Below, one piece after another: positions 16,606-25,115 of a stretch of DNA of 43,806 nt (position 1 is the stretch's first letter; each line of letters starts with the position of its first letter). Under the pieces are notes generated by a model. That model was not told where the DNA came from and searched no databases. It saw only the letters and a program-made list of their open reading frames with translations. The stretch is from Ruminococcaceae bacterium OttesenSCG-928-A16 (GTDB lineage Bacteria; Bacillota; Clostridia; Oscillospirales; Ruminococcaceae): assembly GCA_030267215.1 (NCBI GenBank), contig JAJDJP010000012.1:1-43806 (forward strand). Reading direction: 5' to 3'. The position numbers and the translations under genes are program-made.

Positions 16606-17013
16606 TTACTTTCTGCCTTGTTTAAACAGGCTTTTCATAAAACCAATTACCCCTTTTACGGCAGCCCAAAGCAGGCTAAACCCCGCCCCATAGCACAGCA
16701 CAAGCAGCACCAGCCCCAGCACAAACAAGGCATGGCCACCTGGCGTGGGGGCAAGCAATGCCGCCATGTTAAACGGTTTTACCACCAAAAAGTACCCCGC
16801 CGCCAGCAGGGCAGCCACCAGCGCCCAAACCCAGCTTTGCTGCCTTTGGGGTAGCTTTTTGGCCACCAACATGGCAAGCCCAATATAAACAGCAAGCCCG
16901 GCAAGGCAGCCCAGCACGGTTGCCACAATTAGGGCAACATCGCCTGTTACAAACAGCAGCAGCAAATAGGCTACCGCCGCCAGTGCCACGGCCGCAAAAA
17001 ATAGTTTTTTCAT
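16606..17013 (-). CDS. Small four-helix membrane protein, function unknown
   Basis: A 135-residue very hydrophobic protein with four predicted membrane helices (about residues 4-22, 26-46, 58-76 and 90-112) and a basic C-terminus ending FMKSLFKQGRK. No family is recognised. GGTGG six bases before ATGAAAAAAC sets the start; an in-frame ATG ten codons upstream lacks a site. It is the third gene after dapL and a similar-sized membrane protein in the same direction, and the shared terminator supports one transcript. Nothing in it points to a lysine or wall-related role. Confidence 0.65.
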   Translation of the reverse strand: MKKLFFAAVALAAVAYLLLLFVTGDVALIVATVLGCLAGLAVYIGLAMLVAKKLPQRQQSWVWALVAALLAAGYFLVVKPFNMAALLAPTPGGHALFVLGLVLLVLCYGAGFSLLWAAVKGVIGFMKSLFKQGRK

Positions 17014-17063
17014 CTGGTTCCACCCTTCTTTCTGGCAAAGCACTTTTATTGCATTGTGGATAC

Positions 17064-17471
17064 CTAATTACTATTTTTAAATTTCCTTAGCATCAAGGCA
17101 ACAAGGCTACATATAAGGCTGTATAGTATATTCATTAACAAAAAGATACCGGCGCTGCTTGCCACCATAGCAGGCAGCACAACGTAAGCGGCAAAACCCA
17201 GCCCATTGTTTACCAATGGCACACCCCAAAAATAGGTTAACGCCCCTATTACAGCAAACGGCAACAGGCAAACCAGTTTGCGCAAAAATATTTTACCCGG
17301 GGCCACGGCTTTGCCGCACCAGCTAAGTAGCAATGATAGCGCCAGCATGCCAGCGGCGGCGGCCAGCACAATAGCCGTAATTACTGCTATTGCGCCCAGC
17401 GGTTTAATAAACGCGGCCACCAACACCGCAGCCACAAAACAGGCAAAGCTGCTAAATATTGTTTTTTTCAT
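17064..17471 (-). CDS. Small membrane protein, function unknown
   Basis: A 135-residue protein with about four membrane helices, starting MKKTIFSSFACFVAA and ending in a short basic tail (LRKFKNSN). It has the same size and topology as the next gene downstream, so the two may be related copies, but I see no clear sequence match. The ribosome binding site is weak (only GGA near the start). The start is 19 bases after the dapL stop, which implies cotranscription and possibly coupled translation. Confidence 0.65.
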   Translation of the reverse strand: MKKTIFSSFACFVAAVLVAAFIKPLGAIAVITAIVLAAAAGMLALSLLLSWCGKAVAPGKIFLRKLVCLLPFAVIGALTYFWGVPLVNNGLGFAAYVVLPAMVASSAGIFLLMNILYSLICSLVALMLRKFKNSN

Positions 17472-17490
17472 GTTTTTCCGTATTTTATTT

Positions 17491-18678
17491 TTATAAGGTA
17501 GATAAAAATGCTTTTAGGCGGGCGGCGGCTTCTACAGTTTTTTCGGCGTTGCCAAAACCGGTAAGCCTAAAATACCCATTGCCGTTATTGCCAAAGCCGG
17601 CACCAGGTGTGCCCACAATGTTGGCCTTTTCCAGCAGCAGGTCAAAAAACTGCCAGCTATCCATGCCATTTGGGCACTCCATCCAAATATAGGGGCTGTT
17701 GATGCCACCGCTGTACCAAACACTGGCTTGGTCCAACACTTTGCCAATAACCCCGGCATTGTTTTTGTAATACTCAATATTTTTATGGCAGGCGGCAAGC
17801 CCTTCGGGGGTAAACACCGCCGCGGCCGCACGCTGCACAATGTAGGGGGTTTCGTTATATTTGGTGGTTTGGCGGCGGTTCCACATTTTGTTTAGGCTTT
17901 GGCCATTTGCAAACAGAGTGTTTGGCACAATGGTGTAGCCGCACCGGGTGCCGGTAAACCCAGCGGTTTTGCTAAGCGAGCATATCTCTACCGCACACTC
18001 TTTGGCGCCCTCTACCTCGTAAATAGACCGCGGCACATCGGGGGACGAAACAAAGCACTCGTAGGCGGCGTCGAACAAAATAACCGCCTCGTTTTTGGTT
18101 GCGCAGTTTACCCACTGCGCCAGTTGTGCCTTGGTGTAAGCTGCGCCGGTCGGGTTGTTGGGGCTGCAAATATAAATAATATCGGCCTTTACGCTGTTAT
18201 CGGGCAGGGGCAAAAAGCCGTTTTGCTTGGTGGCGGGCGCATAAATAATTTTGCGGCCATCCATCAGGTTGGCATCTACGTAAGCCGGGTACACCGGGTC
18301 GGGTATCAGCACGGTATTGTCGGGGCTAAATAGCTCTAAAATATTGCCAATGTCGCTTTTGGCTCCGTCCGATACAAAAATTTCTTCCTGCGCAAGGGTT
18401 ATCCCCCGCGCCGCATAATAGCCTGCAATGCCCTGCCGCAAAAAGGGGTAGCCTTGCTCTGGCCCATATCCATGGAAAGTTTCGGCTTCACCCATTTCAG
18501 CACTAGCCTCTTGCAGTGCCTTTACCACCGGCTGCGCCAGCGGCAGGGTAACATCGCCAATGCCAAGCCGTATAATATCGGCCGCGGGGTTCTTTTCTTT
18601 ATAAGCTGCCACACGGTGGGCAATGTCTATAAACAAGTAGCTGCTTTTTAAGCTCGAATAATTGGGGTTCAATTTCAT
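17491..18678 (-). CDS. dapL: LL-diaminopimelate aminotransferase
   Basis: Converts tetrahydrodipicolinate directly to LL-diaminopimelate with glutamate as amino donor, bypassing the acylated dap route; the product feeds lysine and peptidoglycan. This 395-residue fold-type I PLP enzyme has SPNNPTG at 172-178, Asp203, the PLP lysine Lys237 in SLSKTAGFTG, and Arg245 in GTRCGY. The N-terminal FIDIAHRVAAYKEKNP and GYGPEQGYPFLR are characteristic of DapL. AAAGGAG eight bases upstream sets the start. The upstream region is unusually long and structured, so a leader-based control is possible. Two small membrane protein genes follow closely. Confidence 0.95.
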   Translation of the reverse strand: MKLNPNYSSLKSSYLFIDIAHRVAAYKEKNPAADIIRLGIGDVTLPLAQPVVKALQEASAEMGEAETFHGYGPEQGYPFLRQGIAGYYAARGITLAQEEIFVSDGAKSDIGNILELFSPDNTVLIPDPVYPAYVDANLMDGRKIIYAPATKQNGFLPLPDNSVKADIIYICSPNNPTGAAYTKAQLAQWVNCATKNEAVILFDAAYECFVSSPDVPRSIYEVEGAKECAVEICSLSKTAGFTGTRCGYTIVPNTLFANGQSLNKMWNRRQTTKYNETPYIVQRAAAAVFTPEGLAACHKNIEYYKNNAGVIGKVLDQASVWYSGGINSPYIWMECPNGMDSWQFFDLLLEKANIVGTPGAGFGNNGNGYFRLTGFGNAEKTVEAAARLKAFLSTL

Positions 18679-18782
18679 GTGGCATGCTCCTTTAATCGTT
18701 GATAGTCTTCGTTGTTGATAAGAATCAACCGTTGAAATTCCAAAAAATACTCACCTTTATAAGGCCAAGGGCGTTTCCTTTG

Positions 18783-18970
18783 TGGCCATTGAACGACCAA
18801 TGGCCGAAGTCGCCGGGGAATCCGCCCCCGGTGGCGGAAGTGGACAGTGTATTAAAGCATAGTGATGTGTTCTACTTTCTTCCATGGGAATTCACCCGCT
18901 CAATGCAGGCGGCAGTCAACTGCTTCCCGGTTATTCCCTTGAGCGATAAAAATTACGCTGCGAAATTCCC
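18783..18970 (-). ncRNA. Structured segment upstream of dapL (RNA candidate or decayed element)
   Basis: Nested pairings are visible. GGGAATT (18886-18892) pairs with 18964-18970; inside it CGCTCAA (18897-18903) pairs with 18939-18945; inside that GCAGT pairs with ACTGC (18912-18923). Nearer dapL, GGCCATTG (18784-18791) pairs with 18798-18805. Two overlapping alternatives compete: TCCGCC/GGCGGA (18821-18838) and CCGGGG/CCCCGG (18813-18831). The density of stems in a non-coding stretch is unusual. It matches no riboswitch class that I recognise. It could also be the remains of a mobile element. Confidence 0.45.
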
Positions 18971-19187
18971 CATCAGTTTAAGTGGGTAAGGTCAAGTTCG
19001 AGATTGGACACAAATGCCCAAACAACTATGCCAACAAATTTCAGCTACTCTCTCGCCCCCCTTTGCCCCCGCAAGGGGGGCAGCGCCTGTGGCACAAGGG
19101 GATGGATTTGACTTTGAAGTTTCCAACCATTGATTCGTATCGTTAGTTAAGGGCAAAGGTTTGGTAAACGCCCTAATAAGAGAATTT
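18971..19187. repeat. Intergenic stretch with a GC-rich palindrome
   Basis: No gene is supported here. A strong hairpin, GCCCCCCTT (19055-19063) with AAGGGGGGC (19073-19081), has the look of the dispersed GC-rich palindromes common in gut Clostridia. CGTTAGTTAAGGGCAAAGG at 19140-19158 is a trace of the short repeat seen at 7327 and 32911. Confidence 0.45.
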
Positions 19188-19262
19188 TTAATGAAAACAC
19201 AAGCCTTTGGTAGGGAACTGCGGCTCGCAGGTATAACCGACACCCATTTTAAAAAAGTGCCA
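19188..19262 (-). pseudogene. 3' remnant of a second DUF1846 gene
   Basis: In the frame ending at TAA (19190-19188) the minus strand reads KMGVGYTCEPQFPTKGLCFH-stop, against KLGIRYTCEPQFPTKDLYFH-stop at the end of the intact DUF1846 gene. A one-base deletion shifts the frame just before this (TFLK is read in another frame). Across the last 19 codons nine differences are synonymous and four change the residue. That indicates a paralogue once under selection, not a recent copy. Only the extreme 3' end survives, starting right after the ABM gene's stop. Confidence 0.85.
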
Positions 19263-19275
19263 ATACTATGAACAT

Positions 19276-19575
19276 TCAATGGCTTTTTTCAACAGAATAT
19301 AGCTGCAGTTGGCAGGTATTCATGTTTATAAACGAATAAAATTCGCGAGAGGCTGGATTTTTTGCCCCGGCAGTATCGCCATTTTTTGCGTCTTGTTCAG
19401 TCTCCCACTTCACTAGGTCAACCCAGGTATCCCCGTTACGCAGTACCTCCCAAGAAATAAACCCTTTTTGTTTGGCCAACACCTCGTCGCAACATTTTTT
19501 GGACGCAAGCAAAAAATCTTCTACCAAAGCACCTTTTTTAAGCTTGTAGGATATAAACCAAACTGCACTGGCCAT
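19276..19575 (-). CDS. ABM-domain (dimeric alpha/beta barrel) protein
   Basis: A 99-residue protein with the antibiotic biosynthesis monooxygenase fold: an N-terminal strand (AVWFISYKLKKG), a helix with FLLASKKCCDEVLAKQKGFISWEVLR, then DTWVDLVKWETEQDAKN and a final helix-strand. Such proteins are small dimeric ferredoxin-like barrels and include heme-degrading or quinol monooxygenases and many of unknown role. No heme-ligand pattern is evident, so an enzymatic activity is not asserted. AAGGAG eight bases upstream supports the start. It sits between the intact DUF1846 gene and a DUF1846 remnant. Confidence 0.75.
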   Translation of the reverse strand: MASAVWFISYKLKKGALVEDFLLASKKCCDEVLAKQKGFISWEVLRNGDTWVDLVKWETEQDAKNGDTAGAKNPASREFYSFINMNTCQLQLYSVEKSH

Positions 19576-19627
19576 AGTTTTCTCTCCTTTATAATAGGTT
19601 TACTGCGTATTATTGCATTTTTACCGC

Positions 19628-21112
19628 TTAGTGGAAATACAAATCTTTAGTGGGGAATTGTGGCTCACAAGTATAGCGGATGCCAAGCTTTAAAAAGGTA
19701 CTGGCATCGTCCCCGGTGATAATGTCGGAGCAATGCACATCACAATTCCGCAAATCGGGCAGGTGGCGCAGTGCAAGCTCGGCTGTGGGGTTGGTAGCCG
19801 CCGAAATAGAAAGGGCCTGCAACACTTCCTCTAGCTTTAGCACCGGGTAACGGCTGCCCAGCATCTCTTTTTTTAGGCGGATAATCGGCTCGAGTACAAT
19901 GGGCGAAATTAGCAATATTTCGTCTTGTATGCCGGCCAGATATTTGAGCGAGTTAAGCACCACACTGGCGGTATCATTCATAAGTTCCGACGATTTTCCG
20001 GTGATGATTTTACCATCGGCTAGCTCGATAGCCACAGCGCTGCGCCCGCTGCTTTGGGCCTTTTGGTTGGCAGGTTCTACCACCAACCGGTCGCTGGGGT
20101 GCAAATCCAGGCTGCTCATCAAAAACTCAATGCGCTTAATGGCAGCGGCATCGCCCTTGCCCTGGGTGTGGGCCACCCTTTCTTTATACCAGCGGCGAAT
20201 AATTTCTTGCCGGGCCGCCTGTTCCACCACCGCTTCATCGGTAATGCAGCGGCCAATCATGTTCACGCCCATATCGGTGGGGCTTTTGTAAATGTCGGCG
20301 CCGGTAATGCGTTTTAAAATGGCCCGCACCACCGGGAAAATCTCAACATCGCGGTTGTAGTTTACCGCCGTAACGCCATATGCCCCCAAGTGGAAGGGGT
20401 CAATCATATTTACGTCCTTCAAATCGGCCGTAGCGGCTTCGTACGCCACATTTACCGGGTGTTGCAGCGGTAAATCCCACACGGGGAAGGTTTCGTACTT
20501 GGCATAGCCACCCTTTAAGCCGTGCTGTTGCTCGTGGTACAGCTGCGAAAGGCAGGTGGCCAGTTTGCCGCTGCCGGGGCCGGGTGCCGTAACCACCACC
20601 AGCGGGCGGGTGGTTTCTATGTAGGGGTTTGCACCATACCCTTCTTCCGACACAATCATGTCTACATCCGAAGGATAACCCTTGGTAAGCGTGTGCACAT
20701 ACACCCGCTCGCCCCGCATTTCTAACTTTTTGCGGAAGGCATCGGCTGCGGCTTCGCCGGTGTACTGGGTAATTAGCACGGTGCTAATGTACAAATCTAT
20801 CTTGCGCAGGGCATCTATCAGGCGCAGCACATCTAAATCGTAGGTAATGCCAATATCGGCACGCACCTTGTTTTGCTCTATCGATTTTGCGCTGATACAC
20901 AAAATAATCTCTGCTTGGTCTTTCAATTCGGCCAGCAGCTTTACCTTACCGTTCGGGTCAAAACCGGGCAATACCCGTGCGGCGTGCAGGTCATCAAAAA
21001 GTTTCCCCCCAAACTCCAGGTACAATTTGTCAAACTTTTCTACCCGCCCGCGTATACGGCTGCTTTGCTCGCGTATATACGCCTCATTGTCAAACCCAAT
21101 TTTGTGTGCCAT
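19628..21112 (-). CDS. DUF1846 domain-containing protein
   Basis: A 494-residue cytoplasmic protein of the DUF1846 family, common in Firmicutes and of unsettled function. The N-terminal IGFDNEAYIREQSSRIRGRV and the central P-loop-like APGPGSGKLATCLSQLYHE are hallmarks. Further conserved stretches are TDMGVNMIGRCI and, at the C-terminus, YTCEPQFPTKDLYF. Members resemble ATP-binding oligomeric proteins with a nucleotide-like pocket; catalysis has not been assigned to my knowledge. A strong AGGAGG-type site precedes the ATG. A decayed second copy of its 3' end lies 370 bases downstream, beyond the ABM gene. Confidence 0.92.
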   Translation of the reverse strand: MAHKIGFDNEAYIREQSSRIRGRVEKFDKLYLEFGGKLFDDLHAARVLPGFDPNGKVKLLAELKDQAEIILCISAKSIEQNKVRADIGITYDLDVLRLIDALRKIDLYISTVLITQYTGEAAADAFRKKLEMRGERVYVHTLTKGYPSDVDMIVSEEGYGANPYIETTRPLVVVTAPGPGSGKLATCLSQLYHEQQHGLKGGYAKYETFPVWDLPLQHPVNVAYEAATADLKDVNMIDPFHLGAYGVTAVNYNRDVEIFPVVRAILKRITGADIYKSPTDMGVNMIGRCITDEAVVEQAARQEIIRRWYKERVAHTQGKGDAAAIKRIEFLMSSLDLHPSDRLVVEPANQKAQSSGRSAVAIELADGKIITGKSSELMNDTASVVLNSLKYLAGIQDEILLISPIVLEPIIRLKKEMLGSRYPVLKLEEVLQALSISAATNPTAELALRHLPDLRNCDVHCSDIITGDDASTFLKLGIRYTCEPQFPTKDLYFH

Positions 21113-21433
21113 TCTTTTCCTCCTGTTTTTTTGTGCGGTATCTGCTTGTAAGGAATGACCGTTTTCTGCCCTTAACCCACAAGCGCGTCCTTAGGGCAAA
21201 CCAACAAAATATTGATATTATCTGCACCGGAAAGTTTTGGTTTATACTGCGCTGCTAAAACCTGCAATACCGAATGTGTTCCTGTGGTTTATCACCCGGC
21301 TTAAAACAAAAGTTTTTGGCGATGATACTACCTATATTCTATTAATCTGCGCTGAAAAGACGCGCCAGCTTTACTTTTGCTATTTGTTGCCCAAATTATT
21401 TGTTTCCCCCACCACTGGCAGGGGAAACAGGTA
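21113..21433. other. Intergenic region with a hairpin after purA
   Basis: A 321-base gap between purA and the DUF1846 gene, both on the minus strand. GTTTCCCC (21402-21409) and GGGGAAAC (21421-21428) form an eight-pair stem just after the purA stop, but no U-run follows on the minus strand, so termination would be weak. The rest shows no gene and no recognised regulatory motif. Confidence 0.4.
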
Positions 21434-22705
21434 TTACAACATAATGTAGGCGTCCCGCTCGGGGCCAACCGATACATAGGTAATGGGAATACCAAGGCTT
21501 TTTTGAATAAACTCGATATAGGTTACCGCTTCTGGCGGCAGTTCCTCTTTGGTGCGTGCCTCGCTAATGTCGGTTTTCCAGCCTTTTAGGGTGGTAAGCA
21601 CTGGTTTTGCCTTATCCAGCCGTGCACCATAGGGGAAATCGGTGGTTTGCTCACCATCAATATCGTAGGCAATGCACACCGGTATCTCGTCCATGTACGA
21701 AAGCACATCTAGCATGGTTAGGGCCAGCTGGCTAGCCCCCTGCACACGGCAGCCATAACGGCTTGCCACCACATCAAACGCGCCCACCCGGCGGGGGCGG
21801 CCAGTGGCAGCGCCAAACTCGCCGCCTGCCTGGCGCAGCGTTTCGGCCTGCTCGCCAAAATATTCGCTTACAAACGGGCCCTCGCCCACGCAGGAAGAAT
21901 ATGCTTTGGTAATGCCAATGCTGTTGTTTAGCTGCAGGTTTGGCACACCGGCACCAATGGGCGCATAAGCTGCAATGGTGTTAGAGGACGACGTGTAGGG
22001 GTAGATACCAAAATCAATATCCCGCAGCGCACCCAGCTGTGCTTCAAACAAAATGCGCTTGCCCGCCGCTTCGGCATTGGTTAAAAACAGGCCGGTGTCG
22101 CACACATAGGGGGCAAACTCTTTGGCATAGGTGCTAAGCCAGCTCCACACTTCTTCAAAATTTACCGGTTTTGCGCCGTACACCTTTTCTACTGTAAGGT
22201 TTTTAAAGGCAACCAGTTTTTCCACCCGGTCTTTCAGTTCATCCAGGTGCAATAAATCGCCCATGCGCAGGGCTTTTTTCATGTATTTATCGCCATATAC
22301 CGGGGCAATGCCACGGCGGGTGCTGCCATAAGCACCGGCGCCCAACCGCTCTTCTTCCAAAATATCCAGCAAGGGGTGGTAGGGCATGCAAATGGCGGCA
22401 CGGTCGCTAATTTTTAGGTTATTGGGGGTAATGGCAATGCCGCGCTCGCTTAAAGTGGCACGCTCTTTAAACAGGTGGGCCAAATCTATTACCATGCCAG
22501 TGCCCATCACGTTCACAACATCTTCGCGCAAAATGCCACTGGGTAAAAGGTTTAGCACAAACTTACCCTTGGGGTTAATTACGGTATGCCCGGCATTGTT
22601 GCCGCCTTGGTACCGCACCACAATGTCATAATCTTGGCTTAAAAGGTCCACCATCCGGCCTTTGCCTTCGTCGCCCCAGTTTACACCGGTAATTGCTGTA
22701 AGCAT
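21434..22705 (-). CDS. purA: Adenylosuccinate synthetase
   Basis: Joins IMP and aspartate using GTP to give adenylosuccinate, the first step from IMP to AMP. The 423-residue length is normal. The glycine-rich P-loop GDEGKGR (11-17) includes catalytic Asp12, and the second catalytic residue His40 lies in GGNNAGHTV. Further on are GTGMVIDL, GSTRRGIAP and the GTP-binding end GARLDKAKPV. A good promoter lies about 50 bases upstream. No purB or other pur gene is adjacent, so it is a stand-alone transcription unit. Confidence 0.97.
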   Translation of the reverse strand: MLTAITGVNWGDEGKGRMVDLLSQDYDIVVRYQGGNNAGHTVINPKGKFVLNLLPSGILREDVVNVMGTGMVIDLAHLFKERATLSERGIAITPNNLKISDRAAICMPYHPLLDILEEERLGAGAYGSTRRGIAPVYGDKYMKKALRMGDLLHLDELKDRVEKLVAFKNLTVEKVYGAKPVNFEEVWSWLSTYAKEFAPYVCDTGLFLTNAEAAGKRILFEAQLGALRDIDFGIYPYTSSSNTIAAYAPIGAGVPNLQLNNSIGITKAYSSCVGEGPFVSEYFGEQAETLRQAGGEFGAATGRPRRVGAFDVVASRYGCRVQGASQLALTMLDVLSYMDEIPVCIAYDIDGEQTTDFPYGARLDKAKPVLTTLKGWKTDISEARTKEELPPEAVTYIEFIQKSLGIPITYVSVGPERDAYIML

Positions 22706-22755
22706 AAATGTGCTCCCCTCTGTTGTTGGTTCACAAACAAAAAATTCCAGCTATT

Positions 22756-22784
22756 ATTGTAGCATATGGCCCCTTTTTCAACAA
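22756..22784 (-). promoter_or_regulatory. SigA-type promoter of purA
   Basis: On the minus strand TTGTTG (22784-22779), a 17-base spacer and TACAAT (22761-22756). Confidence 0.5.
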
Positions 22785-23032
22785 GTGCCAAAACCGGCAA
22801 ACTTTGGTTAGATGCTATTTTTTGTGCAAAACCAGGGCTATGCCTTCTTTTTCTAAAAAAGCATACTTCATCCGGTTCCGTTTTAAATCTCTAAAACGCT
22901 TACCTTGGTCGCTCCCCTATTTCCCCGCTGGTGCTTTTTTAAAAATAAGGTGGGCATTCTGCCCCCAAAAACGCCTTACTATCCCACAAGGTTGCTGTGG
23001 GCTGTTTAATCCTTTAATTTAAACAGAAACTC
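22785..23032. other. Divergent region with tandem hairpins upstream of acpP
   Basis: No gene is seen. Two adjacent hairpins, CCCACA/TGTGGG (22983-23001) and CTGTTTAA/TTAAACAG (23002-23026), end seven bases before the acpP -35 hexamer. They could insulate the promoter or bind a regulator. I do not see a FapR consensus site. Confidence 0.4.
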
Positions 23033-23061
23033 TTGACAACATCCTAAAAACAAGCTATAAA
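23033..23061 (+). promoter_or_regulatory. Strong SigA-type promoter of acpP
   Basis: A perfect TTGACA (23033-23038), a 17-base spacer and TATAAA (23056-23061). This is the best promoter match in the window and fits a very abundant protein. Confidence 0.85.
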
Positions 23062-23146
23062 CAGTATTAGGTTTTGGATGCCAGCTGTTTGTATGCGCAG
23101 CAACGTGCACCACGCCAAGTTTATTATAGAAAGAGGGTGCACCCAA

Positions 23147-23377
23147 ATGGTTTTTGAGCGCATTCGACAGGTTTTGTGCGACCAATTGGATTTAGAAGAA
23201 GACCAGGTAACTATGGAAGCCGATATTGTGGAAGACCTTGAAGCCGACAGCCTGGACGTTGTTGACCTTGTGATGACAATGGAGGACGAGTTTGGTGTTG
23301 AGGTACCCGACGACCAGATTGAAAATTTCAAAACGGTCGGCGATATCGTACGCTTTGTAGAGGCAAATAACAAATAG
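23147..23377 (+). CDS. acpP: Acyl carrier protein
   Basis: A 76-residue acidic four-helix protein that carries growing fatty acyl chains on a 4'-phosphopantetheine arm. The arm attaches to Ser35 in [12 protein letters not shown], the classical DSL motif. GAGGGTG seven bases before the ATG sets the start. It stands apart from any fab gene, which differs from the usual fabD-fabG-acpP-fabF order, and is followed by a terminator and proS. A role as a dedicated carrier for another pathway cannot be excluded, but the sequence looks like a standard fatty-acid ACP. Confidence 0.95.
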   Translation: MVFERIRQVLCDQLDLEEDQVTMEADIVEDLEADSLDVVDLVMTMEDEFGVEVPDDQIENFKTVGDIVRFVEANNK

Positions 23378-23395
23378 CCCACAATTTGCGCAACA

Positions 23396-23437
23396 AGGCC
23401 CCTGCCGTTTACACACACAGGGGCCTATTATTTTTTT
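23396..23437 (+). terminator. Terminator/attenuator between acpP and proS
   Basis: AGGCCCCTG (23396-23404) pairs perfectly with 23418-23426, followed by ATTATTTTTTT. Only about 33 bases remain before the proS start, leaving little room for a separate promoter, so proS may depend on readthrough. Confidence 0.85.
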
Positions 23438-23469
23438 ATACCAAGTATTTTAAAAGCAGGAGGATTGGC

Positions 23470-24909
23470 ATGAGCGATAAAAACAAAAAAATGGTGGAGG
23501 CTATTACCCCCATTGATGAAGATTTTGCCCAATGGTATACTGATATTTGCCTAAAAGCCGAATTGGTAGATTATTCTTCGGTAAAAGGGTTTACCATTTT
23601 GCGCCCCTATGGGCAAGCCATTTGGGAAAACATTACCCGCATACTGGACGGTATGTTTAAAGCCACCGGCCACGAAAATGTTGCCATGCCCCTGCTAATA
23701 CCCGAAAGCCTACTGCAAAAAGAAAAAGACCACGTAGACGGCTTTGCCCCCGAGGTAGCCTGGGTAACCCGTGGTGGCAGCGAAGAGCTGGAAGAACCCA
23801 TGTGCATACGCCCCACCAGCGAAACCCTGTTTTGCGACCATTTTAGCCGGGTGCTGCACAGCTGGCGCCAGCTGCCCCTTTTATACAACCAATGGTGCAG
23901 CGTGGTGCGCTGGGAAAAAACCACCCGCCCCTTTTTACGCACCCGAGAGTTTTGGTGGCAGGAAGGCCACACCATACACGAAACCGCCGAAGAAGCCCTG
24001 GCCGAAACCCGCCAGCAGCTGGATACCTACGCCGAACTATGCGAAAAACACCTGATGATGCCGCTGATGAAGGGCATTAAAACCGAGAGCGAGAAATTTG
24101 CCGGCGCCGAGGCCACCTACGCCATAGAGGCCATGATGCACGACGGCAAAGCTTTGCAGGCCGGCACCAGCCATTATTTTGGCGATGGTTTTTCGCGCGC
24201 GTTTGACGTTACCTTTACCGGGCGAGACAACAGCCTGCAATACCCGTTCGAAACCAGCTGGGGGGTTTCTACCCGGCTAATTGGCGGCATTATTATGACG
24301 CATGGCGACAGCGAGGGCCTGATTCTGCCGCCCGCCATTGCGCCGTTCCAGGTGGTAATTTTGCCCATTGCCCAGCACAAAGAGGGCGTGCTAGACAAAG
24401 CCTACGAACTAAAAGAGCGCCTGCAAAAATTTGTGCGGGTTAAGCTGGACGACAGTGATAACTCTCCCGGTTGGAAATTTAGCGAGTGGGAGATGAAGGG
24501 CGTGCCGCTGCGGCTAGAAATCGGCCCCAAAGACATTGAAAAAGGCCAGTGCGTGTTGGTGCGGCGCGATAACCGCGAAAAAACCTTTGTACCGCTAGAA
24601 GATTTGGAAACCGTGATACCCGCCATGCTAAACGAGCTTGCCACCGCCCTATACAACAAGGCTGCGCAAAACTTGCAAAACCGCACCGTTACCTGCACCA
24701 CCATGGATGAAATTGTGCAAAAGGCAAACGAGCAAACCGGGTATATCCGTGCTATGTGGTGCGGCGAAGAAGCCTGCGAAGACACCATGAAGGAAAAAGC
24801 AGGCCTTGGCAGCCGCTGCATGCCGTTTGAACAAGAGCAGGTAAGCAATGTTTGCCCCATGTGCGGCAAACCCGCTAAGCACCTGGTGGTTTGGGGCAAG
24901 GCTTACTAA
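23470..24909 (+). CDS. proS: Prolyl-tRNA synthetase, archaeal/eukaryotic-like short form
   Basis: A class II synthetase that charges tRNA-Pro. It has 479 residues and lacks the editing domain inserted between motifs 2 and 3 in the long bacterial type. Motif 2 is seen in [20 protein letters not shown] and the following [21 protein letters not shown], motif 3 near [12 protein letters not shown]. The C-terminal zinc-type domain has [15 protein letters not shown] and the conserved C-terminal tyrosine (VVWGKAY). This short form occurs in many Firmicutes. A perfect AGGAGG six bases upstream sets the start. It follows acpP across an attenuator-like terminator. Confidence 0.96.
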   Translation: MSDKNKKMVEAITPIDEDFAQWYTDICLKAELVDYSSVKGFTILRPYGQAIWENITRILDGMFKATGHENVAMPLLIPESLLQKEKDHVDGFAPEVAWVTRGGSEELEEPMCIRPTSETLFCDHFSRVLHSWRQLPLLYNQWCSVVRWEKTTRPFLRTREFWWQEGHTIHETAEEALAETRQQLDTYAELCEKHLMMPLMKGIKTESEKFAGAEATYAIEAMMHDGKALQAGTSHYFGDGFSRAFDVTFTGRDNSLQYPFETSWGVSTRLIGGIIMTHGDSEGLILPPAIAPFQVVILPIAQHKEGVLDKAYELKERLQKFVRVKLDDSDNSPGWKFSEWEMKGVPLRLEIGPKDIEKGQCVLVRRDNREKTFVPLEDLETVIPAMLNELATALYNKAAQNLQNRTVTCTTMDEIVQKANEQTGYIRAMWCGEEACEDTMKEKAGLGSRCMPFEQEQVSNVCPMCGKPAKHLVVWGKAY

Positions 24910-25115
24910 ATAGTTGCACGGGCAAGGGCAAAACCAAAGCACCATTCCCCTATAAAAAGGGATATAGAATTGTAATGTTTTTTAGCATTTTCTGATACAA
25001 ATGGGCAACTTTTTTGGCAAATGCCAAATTTTAGGCCCGCCACAATTGTGGTTCACCTTTTGTGCCGCCTGCGGGGCGCAAAAGATAAAATTTTCCGCTG
25101 AAAGGTTTGTTTGCT
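24910..25115 (+). other. Leader region of queT with palindromes
   Basis: Three palindromes are visible: TCCC/GGGA near 24945-24962, TTTGGCA-AA-TGCCAAA near 25014-25030, and CCACAATTGTGG near 25041-25052. QueT genes are often controlled by preQ1 riboswitches. I do not see the class I core, and I cannot confirm class II or III by eye. Confidence 0.35.

Noticed and set aside
18783..18845. GCCGAAG, a lysine-riboswitch-like core
   Set aside because: It occurs on the plus strand, opposite to dapL, and the other conserved lysine riboswitch elements are missing.
18992..19279. Minus-strand 95-codon open frame
   Set aside because: Its first part is the DUF1846 remnant read in the wrong frame and the rest crosses a GC-rich palindrome. 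No ribosome binding site is seen.
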